Below are positions 52,562-64,000 of a DNA stretch of 64,000 nt, piece by piece. The stretch lies in contig FN649729.1 in assembly GCA_000310025.1 (NCBI GenBank), forward strand, positions 1,230,932 to 1,294,931. Reading direction: 5' to 3'. This DNA comes from Ectocarpus siliculosus. Its lineage: Eukaryota > Sar > Phaeophyceae > Ectocarpales > Ectocarpaceae. The position numbers and the translations under genes were made by a program. Each line of letters begins with the position of its first letter. Within the stretch, counting starts at the first letter, position 1. Below the pieces are notes generated by a model. That model saw only the letters and a list, made by a program, of their open reading frames with translations, ran no database searches and was not told where the DNA came from.

Positions 52562-52836
52562 AGCTTTGGGTGTTCCGTTCCGCGTCTTAGCTTGCTCTCC
52601 GGCGTGTCGTGTTGCGCCGGTGTGCTCGTAAGCCGGCCGTGTTCCGCAGCGGCCCGCGGGCGTGGTGCCTTCCCCCTCCCCCCGAGATACCACCATTTTT
52701 TCTCGTGACAACTATTACCATACCTATGTTCCAATTTTGGATATCATCTGTGTGCTCCCCACGGTTGCTGCTTCGGGCGCTGTGCAACAGCAGCAGCGAG
52801 CCGTGTGTACAGTGTATAGTGTCGGCATCAAGCAAG
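52562..52836. promoter_or_regulatory. Bidirectional promoter region of RAB11 (-) and POLE (+)
   Basis: Only 275 bp separate the two divergent ATG codons, so both transcription starts and both 5' UTRs must fit here unless there are unseen 5' non-coding exons. The region is GC-rich on the RAB11 side and has a (CAG)-like stretch on the POLE side. I see no clear TATA box. Confidence 0.5.
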
Positions 52837-55800
52837 ATGGCGCCGGCACGAGGTAGAGGAAAAGGAGACTGGAAGAGAAATGGAGGAGGAGGAGGGGGGG
52901 GGGGAGGGGGAGGGAAAGGTTCACGCTACCAGCGGCAGCAGAGCAAAGGAGGAGGAGGATCGGGCGGCAAAAGAAGCTACGCGGACTCGAGCCAGGCGGC
53001 AAGGCTCAGCGGCGGCGGCAGGAAGGAGAGCGCGGTGAAGGCCGCCCTCCGAGAGCAGGGGGATGCGTTGGACAAGAGATTCGGGTGCGTGGCAGTAGCT
53101 TCGCAGAAGAAGCGCAAGATAGATGCAACTCCTATCGTTCGAGTGTTTGTAGTCCTGCTCCGGCTATTTTCAGAAGTACCCTGCCGCGCGTTTTCAAAAG
53201 TTTGAATTTCCTATTGTCTCCCAGAGAGGGAGGGGCCCTCTGTGACATCTCCTGTGGCATCTTTTATGTACCTACCTGATATGTGCACCATCATGGGGCA
53301 TGTCCACACACCACTGGCGAAGTACGCCCTGTAAGCAAACTTTGTGTGTGTGTGTGAGTCCTCAACCGGCAGCAGAAGTACCTCGTGAACACGCCGCACT
53401 GTAGGACATTCTGTCTACTTTCCCTCCCAAGAGGCAAATCACCCTACTATTATAGTACAACCGCGTACGCTGCACTTCAGTAGTGTAGACTTGACTTGAC
53501 TTGACGGGAGTGGGTCCTGGGCCTACAGAGTATTGCAGACCAAAAGACAAGACAGACAACATGTATGCACAGCAGTGCATAGGTGCAAAGAACTCCGCGG
53601 GTGGACCAACACTAACAGTATATAGTGTCGCTTTTCCAGCTACACGCGAGCAAACACCGCCGCTTCCGCCTTCGCTGTTGCTGTTTATAGACGCGAGAGG
53701 CAGACACAAACAACAGACAACAGCGTCCATTCCTTAAACTCATACGGCATTGCCTTCCCTCTACAGATGCACATTGTTGCTGGAGAAGACATGATCTATG
53801 ACATGTTATTACTGTTGTCGGTGCTGCTGCAGCTTGTGGGGCCGCCACGCGCCTGCCCATGGTGGGTGCCTCTCGCACCCGCTCATTCGAATTGTGGGAG
53901 AAGTGATTTTGACGCCTTGGTTGTTGTCATTGTTGTGGTCGTTGTCTTCACACCGATAACGTCGCCACCTTTATCCAGGACCTCCTCTTTCCTACCATAC
54001 TCTTCAGAGGTACAGGACGTAAACGAGCTTCGGTGGGTACAAGCGTGGAACAACGATGCAACCATTTCGTAATCTAAGGCCAAGAGACCTCGCCTGTAAC
54101 GACATGTTTCAATCGCACCACGAGGCTCTCATTCCGTTCGACACACACACGTCAGCAGCATACGAAAACCCAACCCGTGGCTGCTTTTTCCAGCTTTTTT
54201 GTCGACCTTAAAATCAGGGCACAAACACACACACACACACACACTGTGCATTAACCACTCTTTTTGTGGCCTTTTTCAACGGTACATCCAGGTACGATCG
54301 GTACTCAGAGGGCCCGCCGAGACTAGGGTGGATCTTCAACATGCTGCCGACGTCCATTCCTGACGCCTCCGGCAACGAGAAGAGCGGGCTGGACATGTAC
54401 TTTCTGGAGCAAGATGGCGGCACCTTCAAGGCTACGGTACGTACGTGCCGCGACAGGCGCGAAACCACGTGGTATATGTCGCCGCATCTTCTCTCTTTGA
54501 GAAACCGGCCGGTGACGCAGAGTTTTTTTTTTATTGTGCGTGACATAGCAATAGCCCGGAGGTCTTCCATTGCTGGTGGCGTTCCTGTGCTAGAAAACAA
54601 ATGAGTCGATGATAATCTGAAGTGTATCCCCTCGGTTTTTGCGTCAACCGTCTGTTTGGCTTTTGCAGGCGTTTGAGACTGAGGCTGTTGTAGGTTGAAC
54701 TCAACTCATGTGAAGAATTGGTAGACGGTTTCAACTCCCTTCTGTGTTATTCTTCTCCGGGGCGCTCCGCCACGTATCTGCGGGTCCTTTCATAGGTTCT
54801 GGTGTAACTATTTCCTCCGTCGAATCCGTGTGACGAGTTTTAAGTCGTTGCGCTCAAGCTGTCGGCTTTGGACACACATGCTAGCGATGGAGGCGAGGCT
54901 CTCAGCACCCATGCGCATACCAAGCTATCTCGTCCAACGGCACCGAACCTCTTTTCTCGAACCTCCCGAATGATAACCTCTCGCACTTCATGTTTGCCCT
55001 CTGGCGTCGTTCTTTTTTGTTTTCGGCCAAGGTTTTCTACAAGCCGTACTTTTACGTGTTGGTGAAGGAGGAGCGGTACATCCAGGACTGCATCCAGTGC
55101 ATACGGCGGCGGTTCGAGGACTCAGCGGTGGAGGTTACGGTGGTGGACAAGGAGGACCTCGACATGCCCAACCACCTCTCGGGAAAGCTGAGAAGGTACG
55201 GGTTTGTAGCTGTCGCGATAGCGGTGGTGGGAGGTTGTTGTTTGGGGTGTGGCTTGCGCATTTTCTCGGGGAGTGCTGTCACCAGGGGTATGCTGCGAAG
55301 ATCACTACGCTGGTGGTGGTGGTGGCTTGTAGTTGTTATTGCTGTTTTTGTTGCTGTTCTTGCTGCTGCTGTTGGTGGCTTCTTGTTGTTGTTGCTGCTG
55401 TTGTTGTTACTGCTATTCCGGTTGCCTTTGTTGCTGGAGAGTGTTCTTATTGACGAGGACGGTTAAGCCGCGGATGGGTGGCCACGTCGATCCCCCCGCC
55501 CCACCCACCCATCCTCAAATACACGGCTCGTCCAGGTTCCTCAAGCTAAGCTTCCACAGCGTGGCGGACCTGATGGAGGTGAAGCGGGCCCTGATGCCGA
55601 CGATCCAGGCCAACAAGACCAGGGCCGAGGCGCAGGACGCCTACATGCACGCCGAGGCGCGGGAGCAGCAGCCGAGCGACTTCCTGTCGGTGCTGGTGGA
55701 CGCGAGGGAGTACGATGTGCCGTACTACGTGCGGTGCTCCATTGACCTGGACATCAGGTGCGTGAGCGTCGCGCGCGCGGGTGTTGTCGGAACATGCTTC

Positions 55801-57876
55801 GTGGCTTCACTGTGCCCCAACATGCTCTCATGCGGTTATTGTAGTGTGCTGGGCTTGCCGCGCGCGCGCGGGCGGGGGCGCTCTTTTGGCTCTGCCCGGC
55901 AGGCTCCCTCGGGTTTTTCGGTTGGTGATGGTGTGGTCCAACAGGCTCTCTTGCGGTTCATATAGTATGGTGTGCGTGCCCCCCGCCCGCGCGGGGGAGG
56001 GGGGGGGGGGGTAGTTTGTGCCCAGCAGGCTCTGTCGGTTGGTGATGGTGGCGGCGTTGCCCAAGGCCCTACCGTCTGTTGGCGTGTGCGCCGCGGCGAG
56101 TATTGACTGGCATGACTGCTCTGCTGCTCAGTAGCTGGTTGTTGCCGGGAGACGGTGAGCGTTGGGGTGGGGGGGCGGCGGGGGTTTGCTCTCGGCCTGA
56201 TGGTCGCAACCTATGTTGGCCCTACTGACAAATGCTCTGTGGTTGGACGTTGTTGCCTGGCATTGGCAGTCACTGCAGCTGGAGGCCGATGACGGGCGAC
56301 GATTTAAGTTGTTGGCCATCCCGTGCTTGAGCAGCCCCACGAGGCACCCTCACAATGCTGAATCCGCTCCGCAGAGGTATAAAGTCGCCGTCACCGTACC
56401 CACAAGTGCAAGTGCAAGCCGTACCAGTTCTGGATGCGGTCCTGATCTCTTGACAATAGCGAGAAAAACAACTGATGATGCCGATGCAGATTCTCCTGGG
56501 GTCGCAGCAAGTATACGATGTTGCCGCAGGAGATATCCTTGCTTCTTTTGACCCAACGCCCATCTCTCCGCCGTTTCGTCTTCTGATTTTAGATCTGGAT
56601 CCTCATCCCCCTCCCCCCCCCCCCCCCCCCCGCGTATACACTATCGAACGAACGCCTCGCAGAGTGGGAGCATGGTACATGGTCACGCCGCAGGAGGAGG
56701 GGGTGGATGTGGCTTGGCAGAAAGAGATGGTGGACAAAGCCGAGCCTAAGGTAGGAACGCAGAGGTATCAACGGCGTGTGACGACGATAGTACTCCTTGG
56801 GCACCGCGCGCTGTCGAGTTCCGTATGATTGTGGGGGGTATGTTGATGGCATTGTTCCTTTCCGCGTGTGGCATGCAGAGAGTGTTGGTCAGTGGGTCGG
56901 GTTGGAGGTGCTACGGAAGCATGACGACGCGGGAGGTATGGTAGCTGCCGGCGCTTGTTGTTATTGCTGTTGTTATTGTTGTTTTTGTTTACCCCCCTGT
57001 CATTCAATGCAATCTGCACCATGACCGCGAAAGAGACGCTTCCTGGAATCGCGCAACACGACAACCTTCTGTGCCCAGCGTGGGCGTGTAGACTGACATG
57101 TTGCTACACTTACTATCCTCTCCTATGTGCAGCTCGATTCATTGCCGGCAAGCGGCCTTGCAACCACCCCTCCCTCCGGTTGACCCTGTCTTTGCTGCCC
57201 CCCCCCCTGTTTACGGCTGTGCGTGCATCCTATGTCCTATGGTCCCTCCCCGCTCCAAGGTTCTCGCGTACGATATCGAGTGTACAAAGGCTCCGCTCAA
57301 GTTTCCCAACGTGGAAATAGACCAGGTATGCGGTATGTGGCAAGAAACGGGGGATAAGAGACGGGGTTGCTGGCACGGCCGGCCAGCGAACCCGGATGTA
57401 GGTGCGGTAGAAAAAGGTGGCATGTCGGGACGGGATTGGAGCACAATCGAAGGAGGGAATGATGATAGCCCACGCGGCCCCCTCCCCGCCTGGTGTGCGG
57501 TGTTGGTTGTGCCGTGCGTGTTTGGTTCCGCAAGTGGGACGTCTCGTGGGCTGTTTGGCTCATCCATCGCTGACCTTGACGGAATCGATTAACAACAAGC
57601 AAGAGCGTCCACAGGGCCAACGCTTAGGCCTTGGCTTACGCCTGCAGGACGGCACACAACTCTTCCGCAAAAAACTCCCTCCACTTTTTTCTGCTCGTCC
57701 TTTCGCCGTTCGTCTCTCGCTCAGGTTTTCATGATCTCGTACATGGTGGACGGGCAGGGGTACCTCATCATCAGCCGGGAGGTGGTTAGCGAGGATGTGG
57801 AGGTATGTGTATGTGCACGGAAGGGACGGGGGTTTCAGTGCAAGGACGAGGGGGGTGAGGGTCGGGAGAGAGAACC

Positions 57877-57950
<74 letters not shown>

Positions 57951-57953
57951 ACC

Positions 57954-58015
<62 letters not shown>

Positions 58016-61000
58016 GAGAGAGAGAGAGAGAGGGAACGGTATGGGTGACGGGTGGACGGAGAAAGAGCTTGATGGGGGGGGGGAGCAGTCGCCTAGAAGA
58101 ATAGACCAGGGTTCGCCGGGTGGGGTGGGGTGGAGTGGCTGACGATGGTCTCTTGGAACAATCGCCGATTTCCAACGCGGACTGCCACCCGAACACAAGC
58201 CTCGTATTGCGTTGGCCTTGCATACTCGTGCGGATTCCAGTATTGGTTTGTGTTTTTCTCTCTCTCTTCGGCGATTCTGCGTTTTGGTTGTGTGTTTGGT
58301 CGCTTGCTCCTCACAGAGGCATCTGCTCCGCGATTTGTAGGCCAATATGTGTCTTCAACTTGTCTCTTGGCGTGTTTCTTGCTGTTTCTCGGCTGCCCCC
58401 TCCATTTGATTCCACCTGGCACAACAACACACGCAACGACTATCTACCACGACATCACATCAGAACTTCGAGTACACCCCGAAGCCGTCGTTCCCGGGAC
58501 CGTTCCACATCTTCAACGAGCCCAACGAGGAGGCGGTGATCCGAAGGTTCTTCAAGCACGTGGCGGAGCTCCGCCCGCAGATCATCGTCACCTACAACGG
58601 GGACTTCTTCGACTGGCCCTTCGTTGACGAGAGGGCCAAGGTGAGGACGGGGGGTGTACTATTCATGACCGTGCATGCCGTAGTCGTTAGATCATGGACC
58701 TCGCATCCCTGCCAAGCGGGGACGGAGCACGCCGGGTTCTCACCGGACCAGGCTCTCGCAATCACCAAGCACGAATCGCCGTGAGGTATTCGGCGAGTCG
58801 TATGGAGGGTGCGCTGCATCCTGCTAGTGGTGTTCGGCATCTTGCACATTCTTGCTTGAATACGGGTCGGAGGGGGGGGGGGGGTGTAACGGGGTTTCAG
58901 CAAATCTTCTTCGACGAGAGGACCAAGGCACATATGGTGTATGACGGTGGGGGGGGAAAGGGCTGGTGAGAGATTGGAATAATGGGGTGTAGACGCGATG
59001 GGACGGGTTGTTTGGTTTGGTTTGGTTTCTCGGTTTTGGGGTGCAGTGTGGTGTGCTGCCGTCTCTCTTTTTTAGTGATTCGTGTGTACGGAGACTCTCG
59101 CCGGCCGGACGAAAACACAGAGGGCGTTTCGTTCTAGACCCCGACAGCAGCGCATTCAGATCGATCAAGGATGCCATAATGGACTGGCGGGCCACTGTGT
59201 CGTATGTATGTGTGCGTGTCTTTAATGTTTGCATCGACCGCGCTAACCGGCCGACCAATGAAAACTCGTCAGTGTCAGTGGAACTCGAAACGGAAACACG
59301 CTTCTAAAGGTCATGACCGTGTGTGTTGGTCGTTGCATCCACCGCGCTACCCGGCTTTGTGTGGTTGAAATGTGTGGCGTTGTTTTTGTGCGGTTGGGCG
59401 GGATGTGTCCATTTCGACTGGGCTGATGCTGCCACGGCCTTGTGTGCTTCGTTTGGTCAGGGCTACGGATTGGACATGGAGAAGGAGATCGGCGTGGGGC
59501 TGCAGGCCAACGGGGAGTACCGCGGCCGCTGCGTGGCGCACATGGATGCCATCTACTGGGTGAAGCGGTGAGGGGAAGGGAGGGATAGCGATAGGAGGGG
59601 GGCGGGGGAAGACCAAAGTAGAGTTAACGAGGAGGTGGCGGGGGCTATTGAGACCGAAGAGCCGAAATCAAAGCGTTAGCCTCGTCAGAGGTAAGGAGGA
59701 GGTGGTAGGCTAGTGAGGCCGACAGCCAAACTCAAGCCATGGAGCTAGTCAGCGTGAACAAGTCTGTTTGTTGGATTTCGGCTTCTATTGCAGTGTCTGC
59801 GATCAATCGTTCCCCGAGAATGTCATGCCCCGGATCGTTCCGCTACCCCACTCCCCCCAATCCTTGCGGAGGTCGACCACTTGAAGCATCCTGATGTTGT
59901 TGTCCACGGTAACGCACGCCTTTTTCTAGTGTAGTGGTGCTTGTTTTGAAGGCAGCCAGTCCGATGTGGCTGCGGTTTTTTGGGGGTGCCGATGGCGGAA
60001 CGTCTGCTTCTTTTGTTTGTGGGCAGTTGGGGCAGGTCGAAGAGTCGAAGGCGGTCCCTATTCGGAGAAACGGTTGCAAACGAGAAGTGCGGGCAATCTA
60101 CGGTATGCATGCACGCGCATCCACCCGTTTCGAGGAAGAAGCACATGCATACATGCGCCCACGACATGCTTGGTCGGCCACCAACACGGGTTCTTGCTGT
60201 TGTTGTCGTTATTATCGTCGTCGTTGTATTGTTGTTGTTGTTGTTGCCGCTGCTGATACTGCCGCTGCTGTGTTGCGTGTCGTGTTTCCCCCTCCGTGCA
60301 CTGCTGGCCGTCCCGACACCCCGGACGAGTCACAGGGACTCTTACCTGCCACAAGGCTCTCACGGTCTCAAGGCCGTCACCAAGTATAAACTAGGTAGGC
60401 TGTTGTTGTTGTTGTTGTTGTTGTTGTTGTCATCTTGGTCGATGATGTTGTTCTACTGTGTTCTGCGGCGAGAAAGGCCCCAAGCCTTCCCTCCCCCATA
60501 CCTCCCCCTGTTTCCAAACCCGCGATCCCGTACGGGTGGAGCAGGGTTGTGCGATCAACCCCCCCCTGTCCATAGCAGAACGCTCCTCCCTCTCCTTAAG
60601 GTCCCCCGAAAAGTAGCTGCGTTCCAATGGAGGCTGCCTCACAAGACACGCTGTACAATATCACTTGCGAGGGGATAAACGATAGCCCTCCATAACCTCC
60701 GCGTCTCTCCCCCCCCCCCCCCATCCTCTGGTTCATTCTTGTGAAACGTAGCCTGGGCCGGCGAACACCGGGCATATCGCTCCGTCCCTGTGATGCGAGG
60801 TCAATGGTCTAACGACTTACGACATGCGTTTACATAGGTACCCTCCCCCCCTCCCCACTTGTCGGACCGCCTTACTAAATAGGGTACGACCCCGTGGAGG
60901 TGGACCCGGAGGACATGGTGAGGTACGCGTCGGAGAGGCCTACGGAGATGGCGGCCTACTCCGTCTCCGACGCCGTGGCCACCTACTACCTCTACCAGAC

Positions 61001-63449
61001 CTACGTGCACATGTTCGTCTTCAGCCTGTGCACCATCATCCCGATGGGGCCGGACGATGTGCTGCGGAAGGTACGAAACGTCGCGTTGTATGGTTTTGGG
61101 GGAGGCGTGTGCTGAGAGGGAGGTGGGTGCGGGAGAGATTCGAGGTTTGCCACAAAACCTGTCGGTGGTTGCGGCGGCTGTGGCGATGGTGGTTGTTCTT
61201 GTGAGGGTTTCGCATTCTTGTCCTAACATGAGGAATCCCGGTCATGCTGAATTTGCTGGGTTGACGGTGTCATTGTTGGCGGTGGTGGAGATGGTGTTGT
61301 TGTGGGGCGCTTGTACAGAGTCCTGTCGTTTTTTCCGCAGTCTGTCCAAACATGAAGGATTCCCGACAAGCTGAACTGTAACCCTCTCACTACTTGCTGG
61401 CTTCCCCGCTCGAACGGCGTACTTAACCCCTACCCCCCCCGCCGGCCTCCCTTGGGCCTCGTACTCACCTCCACCGTCATGTACGTGTGCAGGGATCCGG
61501 AACGCTTTGCGAGGCGCTTTTGATGGTGGAGGCCTACCGGGGAAACATCGTGTGTCCGAACAAGCACGTGAGGGGCGCTGGCTTGCCGTGCGTTTTCACC
61601 GCCGCCACTATTGCATGTCCTACGACCCCCCCGCCCATGTGCTCGGAGATGCTTGACGCTACACTTCGAATTATGCGCGTGTGTCTCGAGTTTTGCCCCG
61701 TCGTTCCAGGCGGTCGCCCGCCATCTCTGTCTTACCGACTCACCCACCCACTCTTGCTTCACGCGTGGGTTTTGCGCTCTCGCTTTCTCGCGTGTGTCGT
61801 TTGCGCTTGCTGCGTTGCATGCATCTAGTCAATTTTGTTTGTTTTTCGACGGGTGTCTGTTGCTGTGGTACGTTTTGGATGCTTTGCGGTTTTTGCTCCC
61901 CCCCTCGTAAGCGATGTTTGCTTCTCCCAGGTGTTTTTTCTGGTTCGTGTGTGTTTGTGCGTCTCCTACGACGCTCACACTGAAGTTTTCGCCTCCGTTC
62001 GCCCGCCCCCGCCCGCCGGAGGTTTCCAGATCCAAAGAAATATTGATCCGTCGTTGTCCCTACTTTTTGCCGCGTTGTCGATCAGTCGGACCTTCGGCTT
62101 TCGTTTGACGGTCTCTCGTTTGTCATCAACCGCTACTGTACTACATTCGTGCTGTGCTGTTGTTTCCTCAGTCCGAGCCTTTGACGAAGTTCCACGACGG
62201 CCACCTGGTTGAGTCGGAGACGTACATCGGGGGCCACGTGGAATGCCTAGAGGTAAGAGGGGGAGGGGGGCAGAGAGGTTTGGTTTTCTTGGGGGGGTTG
62301 TATCGCAAGTTATGTTGAAACCGTCAGATATGAGGAGTTATTTGTCAGGAATGCGCAAAGAATGAGATTTAATCGGGGGCCCCTCAGATTGTCTCGACTC
62401 GCGAGAAATGGCAGAACTACAGCATTAGTGTGCGTTTGTGTCGCGCAAGTACACAATAGTCTTGTTGTTTGGAATTTGGGGATGTCGGAGGCAACACAGA
62501 GAGTCACGAGCGACATGTCGACGAGACGAGACAGCCTACAACGCTAGCATGAAGAACAGCCTCTCTCAAGCTTTGGAGCGCTGTAGATTACACATACGCC
62601 ACTACCGAGTTTCTGTCTACTCAGCGTACAACCATGACGCCCCACACCGACCGCCACGGTCCTTTCGTGTCATTGTCCTATCCCCGACGCTTTTACACGT
62701 GATGCGTCTTCTCGTTGAACGTGTTTTGAGTGATGGTTGCCGCGGTGTTGCGATTGCTGTCCTGTTCCCCACGATTTTATCCAGACGGGAGTCTTCAGGA
62801 GCGATCTCCCGGAGAAGTTCAGGCTGGTGCCGAGCGCGCTTCAGGCGCTGATCGACAACGTCGACCGAGACCTGACGTTCGCCATCGAGGTCGAGAGCGG
62901 GGTACAGCGCGACACTGTCAGCAACTACGACGAGGTGACACCATAGTTTTGCGGTTGTTATCGTTAGACGTTTGTTCCTCGTAATTGCTGGCGGTGGTGG
63001 TGGCGTATTGGTTTGACCCAGGTTGATGGCACTGCTGTTATTTTGCTTCGGCGGCGTTTCCTCTTCAGCAGCAGCAGTAGCAGCAGCAGGAGGAGCAGCA
63101 GCAGCCGCAGCAGCAGCCGCAGTAGCGAGGCTTGCCCTCTACAGGCACCCCGGTACTGCGAGCGCGTTCGCCACAAACTGGGTTGCGTCTCGCGGTGGTC
63201 GTCACCTTCGTTCATTCGAGACAATGTCCAGAGGAGGGTGCAGGGTGAAACCTTTAACCTTTGTCGTCCTCGTTCACTCCACCGGACGGGACTTACGTAC
63301 GTACTCGTCTGTTGCCACAGGTGCGCAGCGAGATCATCGAGCAGCTAGAGATGCTGAGAGACAGCCCTCTCCGCGAGGAGGAGCCGTTCATCTACCACCT
63401 CGACGTAGCCGCCATGTACCCCAACATCATCCTCTCCAACCGGCTGCAG
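52837..63449 (+). CDS. POLE: DNA polymerase epsilon catalytic subunit, N-terminal part (15 exons; continues past window)
   Basis: Exons are 52837-53084, 54292-54436, 55032-55195, 55536-55757, 56663-56750, 57260-57325, 57725-57802, 58464-58640, 59461-59567, 60336-60394, 60883-61070, 61493-61567, 62172-62252, 62785-62934 and 63321-63449. Every join keeps phase, giving 659 codons. After a Gly/Arg/Lys-rich start come [20 protein letters not shown] and [12 protein letters not shown] of the family N-terminal domain. Proofreading motifs follow: Exo I (AYDIECTK), Exo II ([11 protein letters not shown]) and Exo III ([14 protein letters not shown]), all with acidic residues intact. Then come [20 protein letters not shown] and [17 protein letters not shown], polymerase motif A, in the last exon. 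Pol epsilon is the leading-strand B-family replicase. The palm, fingers, thumb and C-terminal zinc domain lie beyond 64000. The exon bodies are strongly GC3-biased. Confidence 0.95.
55816..56050 (+). repeat. Imperfect tandem duplication, about 115-120 bp, in POLE intron 4
   Basis: The copies begin CCAACATGCTCTCATGCGG (55818) and CCAACAGGCTCTCTTGCGG (55938). Each continues through a GC-rich CGCGCGGG block to GGCAGGCTCCCTCGG or AGCAGGCTCTGTCGG, and ends GGTTGGTGATGGTG. Confidence 0.75.
57879..58032 (+). repeat. (GA)n microsatellite, about 150 bp, POLE intron 7
   Basis: An almost pure purine GA tract with a few interruptions (AAAGAACC, ACAG, GTCAGA). It is a likely H-DNA/triplex-forming mirror repeat on the sense strand of POLE. 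Confidence 0.95.
58652..58870 (+). repeat. SINE-like dispersed repeat, copy B, in POLE intron 8
   Basis: It aligns by eye with 9446-9657 over nearly its whole length: GTGCATGCCGTAGTCGTTAG, GGACCTCGCATCCCTGCC, GGACGGAGCACGCCGGGTTC and CGCCGTGAGGTATTCGGCGA. It begins about 11 nt after the exon 8 splice donor. A second G run follows at 58872-58884. Confidence 0.65.
60748..60845 (-). repeat. SINE-like dispersed repeat, copy D (reversed), in POLE intron 10
   Basis: ACGTAGCCTGGGCCGGCGAA, CGCTCCGTCCCTG, GATGCGAGGTCAATGGTCTA and CGACATGCGTTTAC match copy C (31521) directly and copies A and B on the opposite strand. It ends about 37 nt before the exon 11 acceptor. Confidence 0.6.
63066..63125 (+). 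repeat. Imperfect CAG-rich tract, POLE intron 14
   Basis: CAGCAGCAGTAGCAGCAGCA is followed by GGAGGAGCAGCAGCAGCCGC; the tract is intronic. Confidence 0.85.
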
Positions 63450-64000
63450 GTTTGTCGTCCTTGTGGCCGTCGCGGTAGTCGTGGTGGTAGTGTTGGGATT
63501 TCGTTTGAGCGACGGCGGTGGTGTGGGTCGGCTGATCTATGTTGCTTCGTCCTCTCGGAAGGGGATGTGTGTCGTATTTTCATTTTTTCCGGCTGTGAAG
63601 AAGTCCCCATCGCCTCTCCGTCGCTCAGTAGCCTAGGCAGGTTTATCGAAGTAAGCAAACGTACTGGATAAAGTACAGAATCGGCTAAGTTAGGGGTAGG
63701 GTCTGCGTGCCCCCTCCTGGTAATTTTTCGTAATAAACTTACTTCCGTTGCGTAGGCAGTCCCCGCGCTGGAATATTACTGATGTGTTCCAATGGAGTGC
63801 ACCGTACCGTGGCTACCTTACCCGTGTTGTGTTGCCGCCTCTCTTTGCTGCGGAAGTGCCAGGCACCAGTTTGTATGCGCTTCGTTCGTGAACCTGCTCT
63901 CTGGCTCTCCCGCTCCGCCGTGCTCAATGCCTGTGTTCATGCTTCGTTCGCAAGCCTGCTCCCACCTTATCCCCCGCCCCCCGACTTGCCCGATTTTCTG
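63450..64000 (+). other. POLE intron 15, running to the window end
   Basis: The next POLE exon was not found before 64000. The stretch contains the telomere-like element copy 3 (63655-63718) and a repeated GCTTCGTTCG motif (63879 and 63943), with AACCTGCTCTCTG and AAGCCTGCTCCC after the two occurrences. Confidence 0.6.
63655..63718 (-). repeat. Telomere-like dispersed element, copy 3 (reversed)
   Basis: On the minus strand it reads AGGGGGCACGCAGACCCTAC, CCCTAACTTAG, CGATTCTGTACTTTATCC and AGTACGTTTG, the same order as copies at 10197 and 31317. Confidence 0.55.

Overview
This is nuclear DNA from an intron-rich eukaryote. The coding exons are mostly short (30-500 nt), have GC-rich third codon positions, and are separated by introns of roughly 0.2-1.5 kb with GT..AG ends. 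The window is full of (CAG/CTG)n and (CT/GA)n microsatellites, homopolymer runs and small dispersed repeats. The gene set (DNA polymerase epsilon, Rab11, RanBPM, SARNP, LTO1, ISD11-like LYR protein, CENP-V/GFA protein) is eukaryotic. The architecture is most like a stramenopile, and I infer a brown alga (Ectocarpus-like). No prokaryotic operon, CRISPR array, rRNA or clear viral gene was seen.

Layout from left to right: the 3' part of an MFS transporter gene (+, 100-2923); a convergent CENP-V/GFA-domain gene with a long Gln/Gly/Ser-rich tail (-, 12140-4484); a mostly gene-poor stretch; an unidentified membrane protein gene (-, 17577-15139); a SAP-domain SARNP/Tho1-like mRNP gene (+, 18557-21442); a short unknown basic ORF (-, 22822-22601); an LYR-motif gene (-, 24863-24480); an LTO1/ORAOV1 Yae1-family gene (-, 29230-27594); a very large RanBPM/Gid1-like gene with SPRY, LisH, CTLH and CRA parts (+, 30969 to about 39860), with an assembly gap inside one intron; a 94-residue helical protein of unknown function (-, 45269-43769); a Rab11-type GTPase (-, 52561-48932, last exon not found); and the N-terminal third of the DNA polymerase epsilon catalytic subunit (+, 52837 to beyond the window end). 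Exon joins were checked by reading phase. POLE (15 exons, 659 codons), SARNP (6 exons), Rab11 (5 exons), LTO1 (2 exons) and most of RanBPM and CENP-V fit without a break.

The genes serve unrelated housekeeping roles: DNA replication, vesicle traffic, mRNA packaging, Fe-S protein assembly and ubiquitin ligase scaffolding. LTO1 and the LYR protein both belong to Fe-S assembly families and lie about 2.7 kb apart. Rab11 and POLE are head to head, with only 275 bp between start codons.

The less described content is the repeat layer. There is a SINE-like family with four related copies, two of them reversed; a second short repeat pair inside the RanBPM introns; an inverted-repeat MITE with a degraded partner; a second MITE-like element next to a CENP-V splice donor; and a three-copy element with telomere-like CCCTAA tracts. 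The RanBPM gene also shows a +1 frame change that implies either a 28-nt intron or a frameshift. I found no convincing new multi-gene system.
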